From: Leptospiraceae bacterium
GTDB lineage: Bacteria; Spirochaetota; Leptospiria; Leptospirales; Leptospiraceae
Assembly: GCA_017996175.1 (NCBI GenBank)
Contig: JAGOHK010000009.1
Coordinates: 1 to 64,000 of the forward strand
Length of the DNA: 64,000 nucleotides
Reading direction: 5' to 3'
Shown piece by piece: positions 51,971 to 59,448 of the stretch. Position 1 is the stretch's first letter, and every line of letters begins with the position of its first letter. A program made the position numbers and the translations under genes. Below the pieces are notes generated by a model. That model did not search any database and was not told the DNA's origin. It saw only the letters and a list, made by a program, of their open reading frames with translations.

Positions 51971-54091
51971 CTAAAGCGTAACCTCAAGCGACTCGCTGAG
52001 TAAATCGGTAATCTTAACTCGAATGGTTCCTTTATTTGCAGGAACAGGATAGACACCTTTTACAAGTTCATCCCCTTCTGGAACATCGACGACTTGTGGC
52101 TCGAATACTGCTCCATCATAATTAAAATCAATCATAACAGACTCGACAAGCTCTTTCCAATTTTCTACATTCTCTTTCATGATAGAAAGTTTTTGTAGAA
52201 GGTTCATCGGATAAAATTGGCGAATGACGACTTTGTTGTTTTCAATTGTAATCTCAGCTTCGGAATCTCGTTTGAATTCTAGATTTGCTTTATCACGCAA
52301 GATATCAACGACTTCCACGTCCACTGTAAACCCAGAATTCTTGACTTGTTCTTTGAGATATGCCCCCAAATCCGGCTCATGTCCCATACAAACCAATTGA
52401 ATCGACTCTACTGGTTTACCAGGATTTGCCGCATTTGACTTTTCAAATTCTTTATAATTAAATCCCGTGATAAGTTCATTCAAATCCACACGAGTAGCAA
52501 TCCGGTTAATCGGCATTATCTTCACCTTCTTCCCGTCCTTCTCTCCATCATAAACATTATTTCCTGGCAATGGTTGTATTTCCAACGCCCGCAGTAAAAT
52601 GTCTTTTGCCTCAATTGGATTACGAAATACATCGTAATGATTTACGTTGTAAATTTGGAATCCCGTATACGGTCGATGTAGGGAACAGGCATGCCTGTTC
52701 CCTACATCGACGGAAATCCCCGTCTCGCTGGAATTCCCCACGTTATTCGATTTATTTCCACCGTCCGACGAATTTCCCGTATTAACGGTATCCGGTATGT
52801 CCGACGAATCCCCCATCGGCAATTCCGGATTATCCGTCTGACGTATCCGACGTAGGGAAGAGGCATGCCTCTTCCCTACGTCGGATACGTCAGACGCAAC
52901 GCCTAACAGCCGTTTTGTGGTCGTTTGAATCGCGCCCAAATTAATATCCGCACCAATAAACCGCCGTCCCAATTTCATGGCAACCGCTTGTGTGGTTCCA
53001 CTTCCCATGAAGCAATCAAAAACAAGGTCGCCTGGATTGGAAGATGCTTTGATTATCCGCTCTAAGAGTGTTTCTGGTTTTTGCGTTGGGTATGAGACAG
53101 ATTCACTACCCATGGAATTAATGATATTGATATCATCCCATAAATCTGGAATATAAACGCCCTTAGCCTCCGATACATAATATTTTAACCTTGGTAGTCC
53201 ACCTTCTTTGGCTGGCCAATATATTTTACCCAATTTATCTAGCTCTTCTAATTCCGATGGTTTTCTCAACCAGTGCATACCAGCTTTTCCTATAAGATTT
53301 GGGTCAATTCCTTTCCACGATTTACCAGTTTCACCATTTATTGTTTTACCTGATCCTAATAACGGAACAGGCTGAAAAAATCCATTTTCATCTTCAAAAC
53401 TAAAATGCTTCTTTGAACTTTCAGAATATTCACCAAATTGTACATTAAAATTATTAATATTACTTTTAGTATAGAAGAACATAATATCATGACTATTTCT
53501 CCATTGTGTATTTACATTTGTTGCAATGGCAGAACGTTTCCATATGATTTCATTCCTAAAATTATTTGCTCCATAGATTTCATCCATTATTATTTTCAAA
53601 AAGTGACTTCTCTTTGTATCACAATGCAAATAAATACTTCCCGTATCACTCAACAACTCCCGCATTAAAATCAATCGTTCATACATGAATTGGAGATACT
53701 CGTCATTAGACCATATATCTGTGTATTGTTTTTCTTCAAAGGCTGTGCTGTCGTTGGTGACTTGCTTTCCTCTCAGTTGGATTTTCTTTTTATAATCCGC
53801 TTTGCTATCAAAGGGTGGATCTATATAAATCAAATCCACCTTGCCCCGATACTTTTTCAAGAGATGACTCATGACCTGTAAATTGTCTCCCCAAAATATC
53901 TGGTTCATCCAACCATCTACTTCTTCTCCAAACTGTTCCTTCAATTGTGCCGGATAAAACTGTGTTGAGTAAAACGGGCGTTTGCCTTTCCAATGTAACA
54001 TCGGATAACCCTTAATAGGCTCAAATTCGTATTCTTCTACGGAGGGGAGGTCGGTTTTTAGGTTTAGGGTTGGGTCTTTTGTTTTGGGCAT
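51971..54091 (-). CDS. mod: type III DNA-methyltransferase, Mod subunit
   Basis: 706 residues. Motif IV DPPF (91-94, in DLIYIDPPFDSKADY) precedes the AdoMet motif FMGSGTT (near 362), the beta-class order of type III Mod. It should methylate an adenine in the site recognised by its central region and also guides Res. Residues about 398-475 are an insert not expected in the family: hydrophilic, low-complexity, bracketed by two palindromes (E and D), joining RRFIGADINLGAIQTTTKRL to the usual PYTGFQIYNVNHYDVF. The frame survives, so the insert is tolerated or linker-like. Followed by the RAYT gene after 6-12 bp. Confidence 0.9.
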   Translation of the reverse strand: MPKTKDPTLNLKTDLPSVEEYEFEPIKGYPMLHWKGKRPFYSTQFYPAQLKEQFGEEVDGWMNQIFWGDNLQVMSHLLKKYRGKVDLIYIDPPFDSKADYKKKIQLRGKQVTNDSTAFEEKQYTDIWSNDEYLQFMYERLILMRELLSDTGSIYLHCDTKRSHFLKIIMDEIYGANNFRNEIIWKRSAIATNVNTQWRNSHDIMFFYTKSNINNFNVQFGEYSESSKKHFSFEDENGFFQPVPLLGSGKTINGETGKSWKGIDPNLIGKAGMHWLRKPSELEELDKLGKIYWPAKEGGLPRLKYYVSEAKGVYIPDLWDDINIINSMGSESVSYPTQKPETLLERIIKASSNPGDLVFDCFMGSGTTQAVAMKLGRRFIGADINLGAIQTTTKRLLGVASDVSDVGKRHASSLRRIRQTDNPELPMGDSSDIPDTVNTGNSSDGGNKSNNVGNSSETGISVDVGNRHACSLHRPYTGFQIYNVNHYDVFRNPIEAKDILLRALEIQPLPGNNVYDGEKDGKKVKIMPINRIATRVDLNELITGFNYKEFEKSNAANPGKPVESIQLVCMGHEPDLGAYLKEQVKNSGFTVDVEVVDILRDKANLEFKRDSEAEITIENNKVVIRQFYPMNLLQKLSIMKENVENWKELVESVMIDFNYDGAVFEPQVVDVPEGDELVKGVYPVPANKGTIRVKITDLLSESLEVTL
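52672..52711. repeat. palindrome D: 40-bp perfect palindrome in mod
   Basis: Symmetric about 52691/52692; centre GGCATGCC, core GTAGGGAACA as in copy C, outer arm GTCGAT. Encodes VDVGNRHACSLHR (residues 461-473 of Mod). With palindrome E it flanks a 123-bp spacer. Confidence 0.9.
52835..52896. repeat. palindrome E: 62-bp perfect palindrome in mod
   Basis: Symmetric about 52865/52866 with 31-bp arms, the longest copy. Centre GGCATGCC, core GTAGGGAAGAGG, outer arm CGTCTGACGTATCCGAC, which is itself a near-tandem 9-bp repeat (TCTGACGTA/TCCGACGTA). Encodes SDVSDVGKRHASSLRRIRQT in Mod. Confidence 0.9.
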
Positions 54092-54140
54092 GCTAATCTT
54101 CTTTATTTTTTATTGTCATTTGTCATGGTGAGCTGCTCCG

Positions 54141-54166
54141 CACTGAGCTTGTCGAATGTGTCGAAT
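54141..54166. repeat. short dispersed repeat, CACTGAGCTTGTCGAA type
   Basis: CACTGAGCTTGTCGAATGTGTCGAA in the 117-bp gap between the first PIN toxin and mod. Related to the copy at 341-367. No T tract or ORF. Confidence 0.45.
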
Positions 54167-54208
54167 CCATACTCGTTATTTTTCATTCGTTATTCTGATA
54201 TCATAGAA

Positions 54209-54610
54209 CTATAAAGCCATTTCTATAAACTTCGCAATTTTTATAACTTGTATTTTCTTATATGGATGTAAAGCTAACAAATCTTCATCTCCAGTTATAA
54301 TATAATCAAGATGAAATTGAGTTCCTATGTCTAGAATATAATTGTCTTCAGGATCGCGGCAATCTTGGATTATTCTCTTAATTGAAACTACATTACTTTT
54401 TTCTGAAACAAATTTTAAAATGTCTATTATAGCTTCTTCCGAAAAGTATTTCTTTAATTTTGGGTATCGTAATACTCGCTCTAATTCGTCTATTTGCTCT
54501 AAGGATGTATATATTTTTATTTCTTTTTTAGACAAAATACTCTCTAAATTTCCAAAAGTCCTAGAGAGAAAATAACTTATCCAGACATTTGTATCAATAA
54601 AAATTTTCAT
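54209..54610 (-). CDS. PIN-domain toxin (COG1569 type)
   Basis: 133 residues, one PIN RNase domain. Acidic residues fit the active site: Asp6 in FIDTNVW, Glu41 or Glu44 in QIDELERVL, Asp84 or Asp87 in DCRDPEDNYIL, and ITGDEDLLAL. PIN toxins cleave RNA when freed from the antitoxin. Its ATG overlaps the stop of the antitoxin gene upstream (ATGA at 54607-54610), the standard antitoxin-first layout. Confidence 0.85.
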   Translation of the reverse strand: MKIFIDTNVWISYFLSRTFGNLESILSKKEIKIYTSLEQIDELERVLRYPKLKKYFSEEAIIDILKFVSEKSNVVSIKRIIQDCRDPEDNYILDIGTQFHLDYIITGDEDLLALHPYKKIQVIKIAKFIEMAL

Positions 54611-54819
54611 TTAGCTCGTTTTCTCTTTACTTCTTTCACAATACTCATTATTTCAGAGTCGGAAATTTTAGCTTTTTTATTTGAATTTCTTATCTTTTGA
54701 ATTCGAGTTTGCAGAGTAATTTTATTCAGATATTTAGATAATTCATTTTTCTCATCCAAATTAAGCTGATCGATAATCGTCTTTACTTGTTTCACATCTA
54801 TTTGTAATGCAGCTGGCAT
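54607..54819 (-). CDS. antitoxin of the PIN toxin
   Basis: 70 residues, helical and basic at the C-terminus (VKEVKRKRAK). No clear DNA-binding signature was recognised; the call rests on size and the ATGA-coupled position before the COG1569-type PIN toxin. LDEKNELSKYLNKI is typical of the helical antitoxins that accompany this toxin group. Confidence 0.7.
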   Translation of the reverse strand: MPAALQIDVKQVKTIIDQLNLDEKNELSKYLNKITLQTRIQKIRNSNKKAKISDSEIMSIVKEVKRKRAK

Positions 54820-54914
54820 ATATTTAGTTTCTCCTATTTTTCATAAATTGAACTGATTCTTAAATTTCTATTCTATTAATGTTTTTACCGTTTTGAAAGT
54901 CTTATTTCCCATTT

Positions 54915-55151
54915 TTATTTTCTAAATAAACTTTGAATTTCTTTTTGCACTTCTTCATGAGAAATAAGATTCCCATTTTTTATATCTTCCAAACCTTTAT
55001 CTAACTCTTTTTTTTCCCATTCAGAAATTGGAATTGGAGCCAAGATTTGAGAAATCATAAGTTCAATCTGATTCAATAAATCATCTTCATATAGGTTTAC
55101 TATTTGTGAAATTAATTTAACTTTTTTTACTTCCATTTCTTGAATTGTCAT
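54915..55151 (-). CDS. orphan antitoxin-like protein
   Basis: 78 residues, helical, acidic, ending GNLISHEEVQKEIQSLFRK, a pattern (gap...I-S-HEEV...) common in small antitoxins. No toxin gene follows it directly: the next gene downstream is another antitoxin 95 bp on, and the toxin upstream (20 bp) already has its own partner. It may be a leftover or act on a toxin elsewhere. Confidence 0.5.
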   Translation of the reverse strand: MTIQEMEVKKVKLISQIVNLYEDDLLNQIELMISQILAPIPISEWEKKELDKGLEDIKNGNLISHEEVQKEIQSLFRK

Positions 55152-55171
55152 TTTTCTAGCCTCAGTTTCTT

Positions 55172-55537
55172 TTAGGTATTTATAGGATTACTAACTTTCA
55201 AATCTTTGATGTTGGCGAAATCATCCATATTACGGGTAAGCATTTCCATATTCAGAGATAGAGCAGTAGCGGCTATTATAGAGTCACCGAAAGACATTTT
55301 CTTTTGTTTACGAATTTCGATTGCACTATCAATGATGAGGCTAGAGATGGGAACAACTTTTAATATAGCAAATGCAGATTCAAAATAGTTTTTTTCCTCT
55401 TCCGTTATATTAGAATATCCTAATACTTCTAATCTTGAAATTTCAGAAACGATATTTTTTTCTGAAATAAAGCTTCGAAGATAGCTAAATTCATCCAAAG
55501 AAGAATAAATTAAAATGTTAGAATCTAATACTTGCAT
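55172..55537 (-). CDS. vapC: type II VapC-like PIN toxin
   Basis: 121 residues. PIN active-site residues: Asp5 (LDSNILIY), Glu37 (ISRLEVLGY), Asp80 (SFGDSIIAATAL) and Asp100 (TRNMDDFANI). The expected activity is a metal-dependent endoribonuclease against tRNA or rRNA. It starts on the base after its antitoxin's stop codon. Confidence 0.87.
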   Translation of the reverse strand: MQVLDSNILIYSSLDEFSYLRSFISEKNIVSEISRLEVLGYSNITEEEKNYFESAFAILKVVPISSLIIDSAIEIRKQKKMSFGDSIIAATALSLNMEMLTRNMDDFANIKDLKVSNPINT

Positions 55538-55756
55538 TTATCTAAGTGGAAGCTGGCGATCTGCTCTTGTTGCTTTTTGCCACGCAACAGGATTTCCAAA
55601 AGAACTATTTTTAATTCCTTTTGCAATGACTTGTTTGTGATATTCCAACGAATGCTTTGATTCTTTTTCTTTTACTACTTTAATACCAATTCGATTGGTA
55701 ATACTTAGTAACAAAAGTAAATCCTGTTCATTGTCTATGTCTAAGGTAATCTGCAT
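55538..55756 (-). CDS. antitoxin of the VapC-like toxin
   Basis: 72 residues, with an N-terminal strand-rich part (MQITLDIDNEQDLLLLL) and a helical, Trp-containing C-terminus (GNPVAWQKATRADRQLPLR) likely to wrap the toxin. Function rests on its zero-gap position before the PIN gene. Confidence 0.7.
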   Translation of the reverse strand: MQITLDIDNEQDLLLLLSITNRIGIKVVKEKESKHSLEYHKQVIAKGIKNSSFGNPVAWQKATRADRQLPLR

Positions 55757-56065
55757 AATTTCTATTCTCCTTTTAATTTTATATGTAGCAAGCTTTTTTC
55801 TAGATACTCTTGGTTGATCGTTTTTTTCATATCACTTCTTTTCACCAGTTAAGGATTTGTTTTTTTCTGTTCCATATTTCCTGTTCCAATGCTCCATTGC
55901 TTTCTTGGAAATTTCTTCGATTGTCATATCTTCAAAAAGAGTTTGTCTCCATTCGGTGTAATCAAATTTTTCAGGCAAGGGTTCTTGTTCTTTTTGTTCT
56001 AATTCTTCTTAGGAAATCATTGGTTTTCTCCTATTATCAAATATCTTGTTGGTAGGGAGGGACAT
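55757..56065. other. 309-bp stretch holding a broken antitoxin copy
   Basis: No intact gene. Most of it is the interrupted antitoxin-like frame at 55832-56020; the rest is AT-rich with the ribosome-binding site of the vapB-like gene. Confidence 0.4.
55832..56020 (-). pseudogene. truncated antitoxin paralogue with in-frame stop
   Basis: The minus-strand frame reads MIS, then a TAA stop, then an open run EELEQKEQEPLPEKFDYTEW, RQTLFEDMTIEEISKKAMEH and so on to TGA at 55832. The part EKFDYTEWRQTLFEDMTIEE aligns with EPFDYSLWSQTLFKGQSVRE of the intact antitoxin 46 bp upstream. So it is a second copy of that antitoxin with its N-terminal half missing and a stop at codon four. A TTG start after the stop is possible in principle. 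Confidence 0.65.
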
Positions 56066-56278
56066 CTATTTGTTTGATAACTTTTTTTTCTTTAAATACT
56101 TCTTCGCATCACCAACAATTTCTCTTACAGATTGACCTTTGAAAAGAGTTTGACTCCACAAGGAATAATCGAATGGTTCTCTTTGGATTAACGCTATAAA
56201 TCTTTCTGCTTCTACTAGACCTAGTTGGTTCAAAAGTATTTCGCTTCCTTTCAATCGAAGTTCTGTATCAGTTATCAT
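56066..56278 (-). CDS. antitoxin-like partner of the following PIN toxin (toxin-first order)
   Basis: 70 residues, helical, with EAERFIALIQREPFDYSLW and a basic C-terminal end (KKYLKKKKLSNK). Proteins of this pattern accompany PIN-domain genes. Here it lies downstream of the toxin, its ATG overlapping the toxin stop (ATGA at 56275-56278), the reverse of the usual order. A broken duplicate of it follows. Confidence 0.65.
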   Translation of the reverse strand: MITDTELRLKGSEILLNQLGLVEAERFIALIQREPFDYSLWSQTLFKGQSVREIVGDAKKYLKKKKLSNK

Positions 56279-56718
56279 TTTTTAATACCTCCCAAAAAAG
56301 TTATAAACTCTAAAGGATTTACAATATTTACTTCTTTAATATTCTTTCCTTTCTTTAAAATTAAATAATCCGTTGTAATGAAATAATTGCAAGCTCCTTT
56401 TAAGGCGCAAGCTATATGAATAGAATCTTTTTCTTTGATCCCAAATTTTTGGAAAGACTCAGATTTTCGTATTATTTCGTCCGTTGGTTCTATGTAAAGT
56501 TTAGATAATTTCGCCCACTTGTCTACAAATGCTTTTCTGTTTTTATATGGATTTCTTGAATTTTCATATTCCAATATAAAAGACCAAATTAATTCTAATT
56601 TAGAATCAGCTATTAAACTTTGTATATACAGTTTTGCTTCCGTCTCTAATTTTATTTGTATATTGTTCTGCTCATCAAACGGTCTATTAAAACAACAATT
56701 ATCTAGGTAAATACGCAT
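56275..56718 (-). CDS. PIN-domain protein, NRPFD subtype
   Basis: 147 residues. YLDNCCFNRPFDEQ at the N-terminus (catalytic Asp6), ETEAKLYIQSLI and FILEYENSRNP (Glu), KEKDSIHIACAL (Asp) and FITTDYLIL (Asp) give the PIN acid set. This subtype pairs with the FDYxxW antitoxins. It starts 9 bp after the 906-residue defence protein gene ends, so it may be read from the same transcript. Confidence 0.82.
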   Translation of the reverse strand: MRIYLDNCCFNRPFDEQNNIQIKLETEAKLYIQSLIADSKLELIWSFILEYENSRNPYKNRKAFVDKWAKLSKLYIEPTDEIIRKSESFQKFGIKEKDSIHIACALKGACNYFITTDYLILKKGKNIKEVNIVNPLEFITFLGGIKK

Positions 56719-56727
56719 TAGACTCTC

Positions 56728-59448
56728 CTATGTTTCTTCTTCAATTAGTTTATATTTAAACTCTAATGCAGCATAGTATGGATAAATGAGTTCATATTCT
56801 TCTTTCGTATTCATAAGCCGTTGTTTATAGTTTTTAAATTTTTCAAAATCTACATTCGCATCGTTTGACCTCAGTAGTTCGATTAAAACACCAGTATCAT
56901 TTTTGTTAGGTCCGTATGTAAATATTTTTTTTGCAAGTTCTTCTAAAACTTGTTTACTATTTACTGAATTAAAGCTGGATAAATTTGCAATAAGGGAAGG
57001 CACAGATGTATAAAATTGATCTGAATCATCGAATTCTTTAATCATTTCAATTAAATTATCGGTAATCAATGTCGCCTTATCTTTTAGAAATGCTAATTCT
57101 CTTACTAAGGCTTTTAAATATGGATTATAAGAATCTCTTTTCTTAGCTTTTAACTCGCGTAAAATATCGAATAGCCAATCAATATCTTGGAGAAAATTTG
57201 CTAAATAAACAGAACTAAATGCCCAATTAAAAACAATAGTCTCATTTATTTTTAAACGGGAAGGAATAGAAAATTCTGTAAATATTAATTCGAATTCTTT
57301 ATCCTTTTCTTTTTCTCCAATCGCATACTTCCAATTAGCCTTATATATTTCTGAAATTTGAATTAGCTCATTTTTTATTTTTTCTCTTTGCCATTGCTCC
57401 AAATCCAATTTTTTATAAATATATCTAAGATGATTTACGTGCTCGTACGCATATGGAAAAATCATATGTCTTCTTCCATCGTCTCTAACCCTTAAAATTG
57501 ATTTTAATCCATTGAAAAATTTGTCCATTTCCAAATTATCTAACAAATGTAATCCAAAGATCAAAGATTTTATAACTGATTCTGTTCTAGTCGAATTTTC
57601 TTTTAAATGTTCTAACAGTTCAGATTTGATTTTTAGAAAATTCTCTTTGATCCTATTATCAAAAACTAATCCCTCATCAAACCTATAAATGAAAATCATG
57701 AAACTATCAGGATCCTCACCTTTAGCAGAATTGATTACAATTTCTTTTACTTGTTCTTTTAATTTGGAATTATTCTTATAAACATTTTTCAATGCAGAAT
57801 CAGTTAAGAGACTAAGAATTTGTTCTTTTACAAACCTATCTGGAGCATTTTCAAAATCGAAATGAATTAAGACTAATTCTATTGTTTTTTCCTTTTTCTC
57901 CTCTGACAAATAAGTGATATATTTGTTTATTAGTCTGAGTGGATCATGTTGTTGTCTCCACCACATTTTTACATTTTTCTTGGGAGTAAACTGCTCTTTA
58001 AATAAAGTAAATAAAGAATCAATTTTTTCAGAAAGATCAAGATTTGTTTTGGAAAGTTCTAACAGAGATTTAATCACTCGACCAGTTAAATCATCCCCCT
58101 GGTAAACAGATATGCTTCCACTTAATCCAATATTTATTAGTTGGTCGAAAAGTAGATTCGTAATTTCTCTAGATGAAAACCGAATCAATTTTTCAATAAT
58201 TTCTATAAACGTTAATGTTCTAGAATTCTGAACCCCCTGATATTTTTTTGAAGAGACAGAAAGAGTTTCAATTATTTCTGCAGTTAGTCTTTCTTTAAAA
58301 AGCTTTGCATATTTGTCCCAATTAATCTTATTAGTTCTATCATATTGACCTGATTCTAAAATAAGATTTAAAGCACCTTCTAAAGATTTGGAGTTATTAT
58401 ATTTAAATGCTTGCTCTAATAAACTTACCCCATACCAAAATTTATCAACATTCGTTTCGGTAAAATCTCCCCTTGCAATAGAACGACGAATATCTGCCCA
58501 GAAAACTCTATACGCATATTCATGATTACCCGATAGCCAGATTGATATGCCGGAACTCCCAACACCATATCCAGAAAATAATGGATTTTCTAATGCAGTC
58601 ATTTTCATTAGATCGAAATAATTTGAATTTCCCATGGTTTCAAATGTATAAGTATTTAAAATATCGAATTTAGAGTTTATAAAAAAAGTTTCATTCTTTT
58701 TTAACGATTTATTATTTAATAAATCTTCATAGTACAATCTCGCTTTTTCTTTGCCTTGAATCACTCTTATACAAGAACCAATAGAAGAATCCAATATATC
58801 GTTCCACATTTCTTTTAAATAAAAATATTTACCGAATTCTAATTCACTTAATTTTTCTTTTGCTTTCTGATAACCTTTGAACGCAATTTTCCATTCGTCA
58901 ACATCAACATATAAATCAGAAATATATTTTAATACTATGACATTGATAACGGGATCAGCAAAATCCAAGTACTTATGAATATTTGGTTTCTTATTATAAT
59001 TTGAACTATGGTATTGAAATATTTTTAGAAACTTTTCAAAATTGGAAGTAACAATATAATTCGAAAAATCCAAATATTCTTTGAAGGCTATAAAATCAGT
59101 TGCTCCTAATCGACAGATTTGAATAAATTTATTCACTTCGGATTTACGATCCTCTAATCCGACTTCAGAAAAATCGTCTCTATTATGGAGGATAGTTAAT
59201 AGTAATGACCTTAATTCTTTTTGAACTGGATTGTTTTTTTTAATTTCCTTTGGAAAGAAATTTCGTTTCACTCCAATTGTTTTACTCTTAGTATTCGAAT
59301 CAAATAACTTATTAATCGGGAAGTCCGTGTTTAAATTTCGAGCAATCACAGAGAATAATTCAAATAATAATTCTGGCGGTAAATAATGATTAAGTGCTAA
59401 CCATACTTCATGATTCTGTTTAAATGATTTAATTATATCAACTTTCAT
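56728..59448 (-). CDS. large helical-repeat protein of a defence operon
   Basis: About 906 residues, almost entirely alpha-helical with TPR-like pairs (DEWKIAFKGYQKAKEKLSEL, EYAYRVFWADIRRSIARGD), no signal peptide or membrane helix. I find no P-loop (GxxxxGK[ST]) or other catalytic signature. The frame extends to a TTG at 59463, but ATG at 59448 overlaps the protease stop as ATGA and is preferred. It takes the position that a STAND NTPase occupies in AVAST type 1 loci, so it may be the sensor or scaffold, but this is inference. No family is recognised. Confidence 0.6.
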   Translation of the reverse strand: MKVDIIKSFKQNHEVWLALNHYLPPELLFELFSVIARNLNTDFPINKLFDSNTKSKTIGVKRNFFPKEIKKNNPVQKELRSLLLTILHNRDDFSEVGLEDRKSEVNKFIQICRLGATDFIAFKEYLDFSNYIVTSNFEKFLKIFQYHSSNYNKKPNIHKYLDFADPVINVIVLKYISDLYVDVDEWKIAFKGYQKAKEKLSELEFGKYFYLKEMWNDILDSSIGSCIRVIQGKEKARLYYEDLLNNKSLKKNETFFINSKFDILNTYTFETMGNSNYFDLMKMTALENPLFSGYGVGSSGISIWLSGNHEYAYRVFWADIRRSIARGDFTETNVDKFWYGVSLLEQAFKYNNSKSLEGALNLILESGQYDRTNKINWDKYAKLFKERLTAEIIETLSVSSKKYQGVQNSRTLTFIEIIEKLIRFSSREITNLLFDQLINIGLSGSISVYQGDDLTGRVIKSLLELSKTNLDLSEKIDSLFTLFKEQFTPKKNVKMWWRQQHDPLRLINKYITYLSEEKKEKTIELVLIHFDFENAPDRFVKEQILSLLTDSALKNVYKNNSKLKEQVKEIVINSAKGEDPDSFMIFIYRFDEGLVFDNRIKENFLKIKSELLEHLKENSTRTESVIKSLIFGLHLLDNLEMDKFFNGLKSILRVRDDGRRHMIFPYAYEHVNHLRYIYKKLDLEQWQREKIKNELIQISEIYKANWKYAIGEKEKDKEFELIFTEFSIPSRLKINETIVFNWAFSSVYLANFLQDIDWLFDILRELKAKKRDSYNPYLKALVRELAFLKDKATLITDNLIEMIKEFDDSDQFYTSVPSLIANLSSFNSVNSKQVLEELAKKIFTYGPNKNDTGVLIELLRSNDANVDFEKFKNYKQRLMNTKEEYELIYPYYAALEFKYKLIEEET

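Noticed and set aside
51549-52896. CRISPR array
   Set aside because: Repeats are few, irregularly spaced, palindromic to their ends and lie inside coding frames; no cas genes.
51549-52896. Rho-independent terminators
   Set aside because: Palindromes are inside ORFs, without T tracts and longer than terminator stems.
56728-59448. STAND/NACHT NTPase as in Avs proteins
   Set aside because: No GxxxxGK[ST] P-loop or hydrophobic-DD Walker B found by reading the protein; kept as helical unknown.
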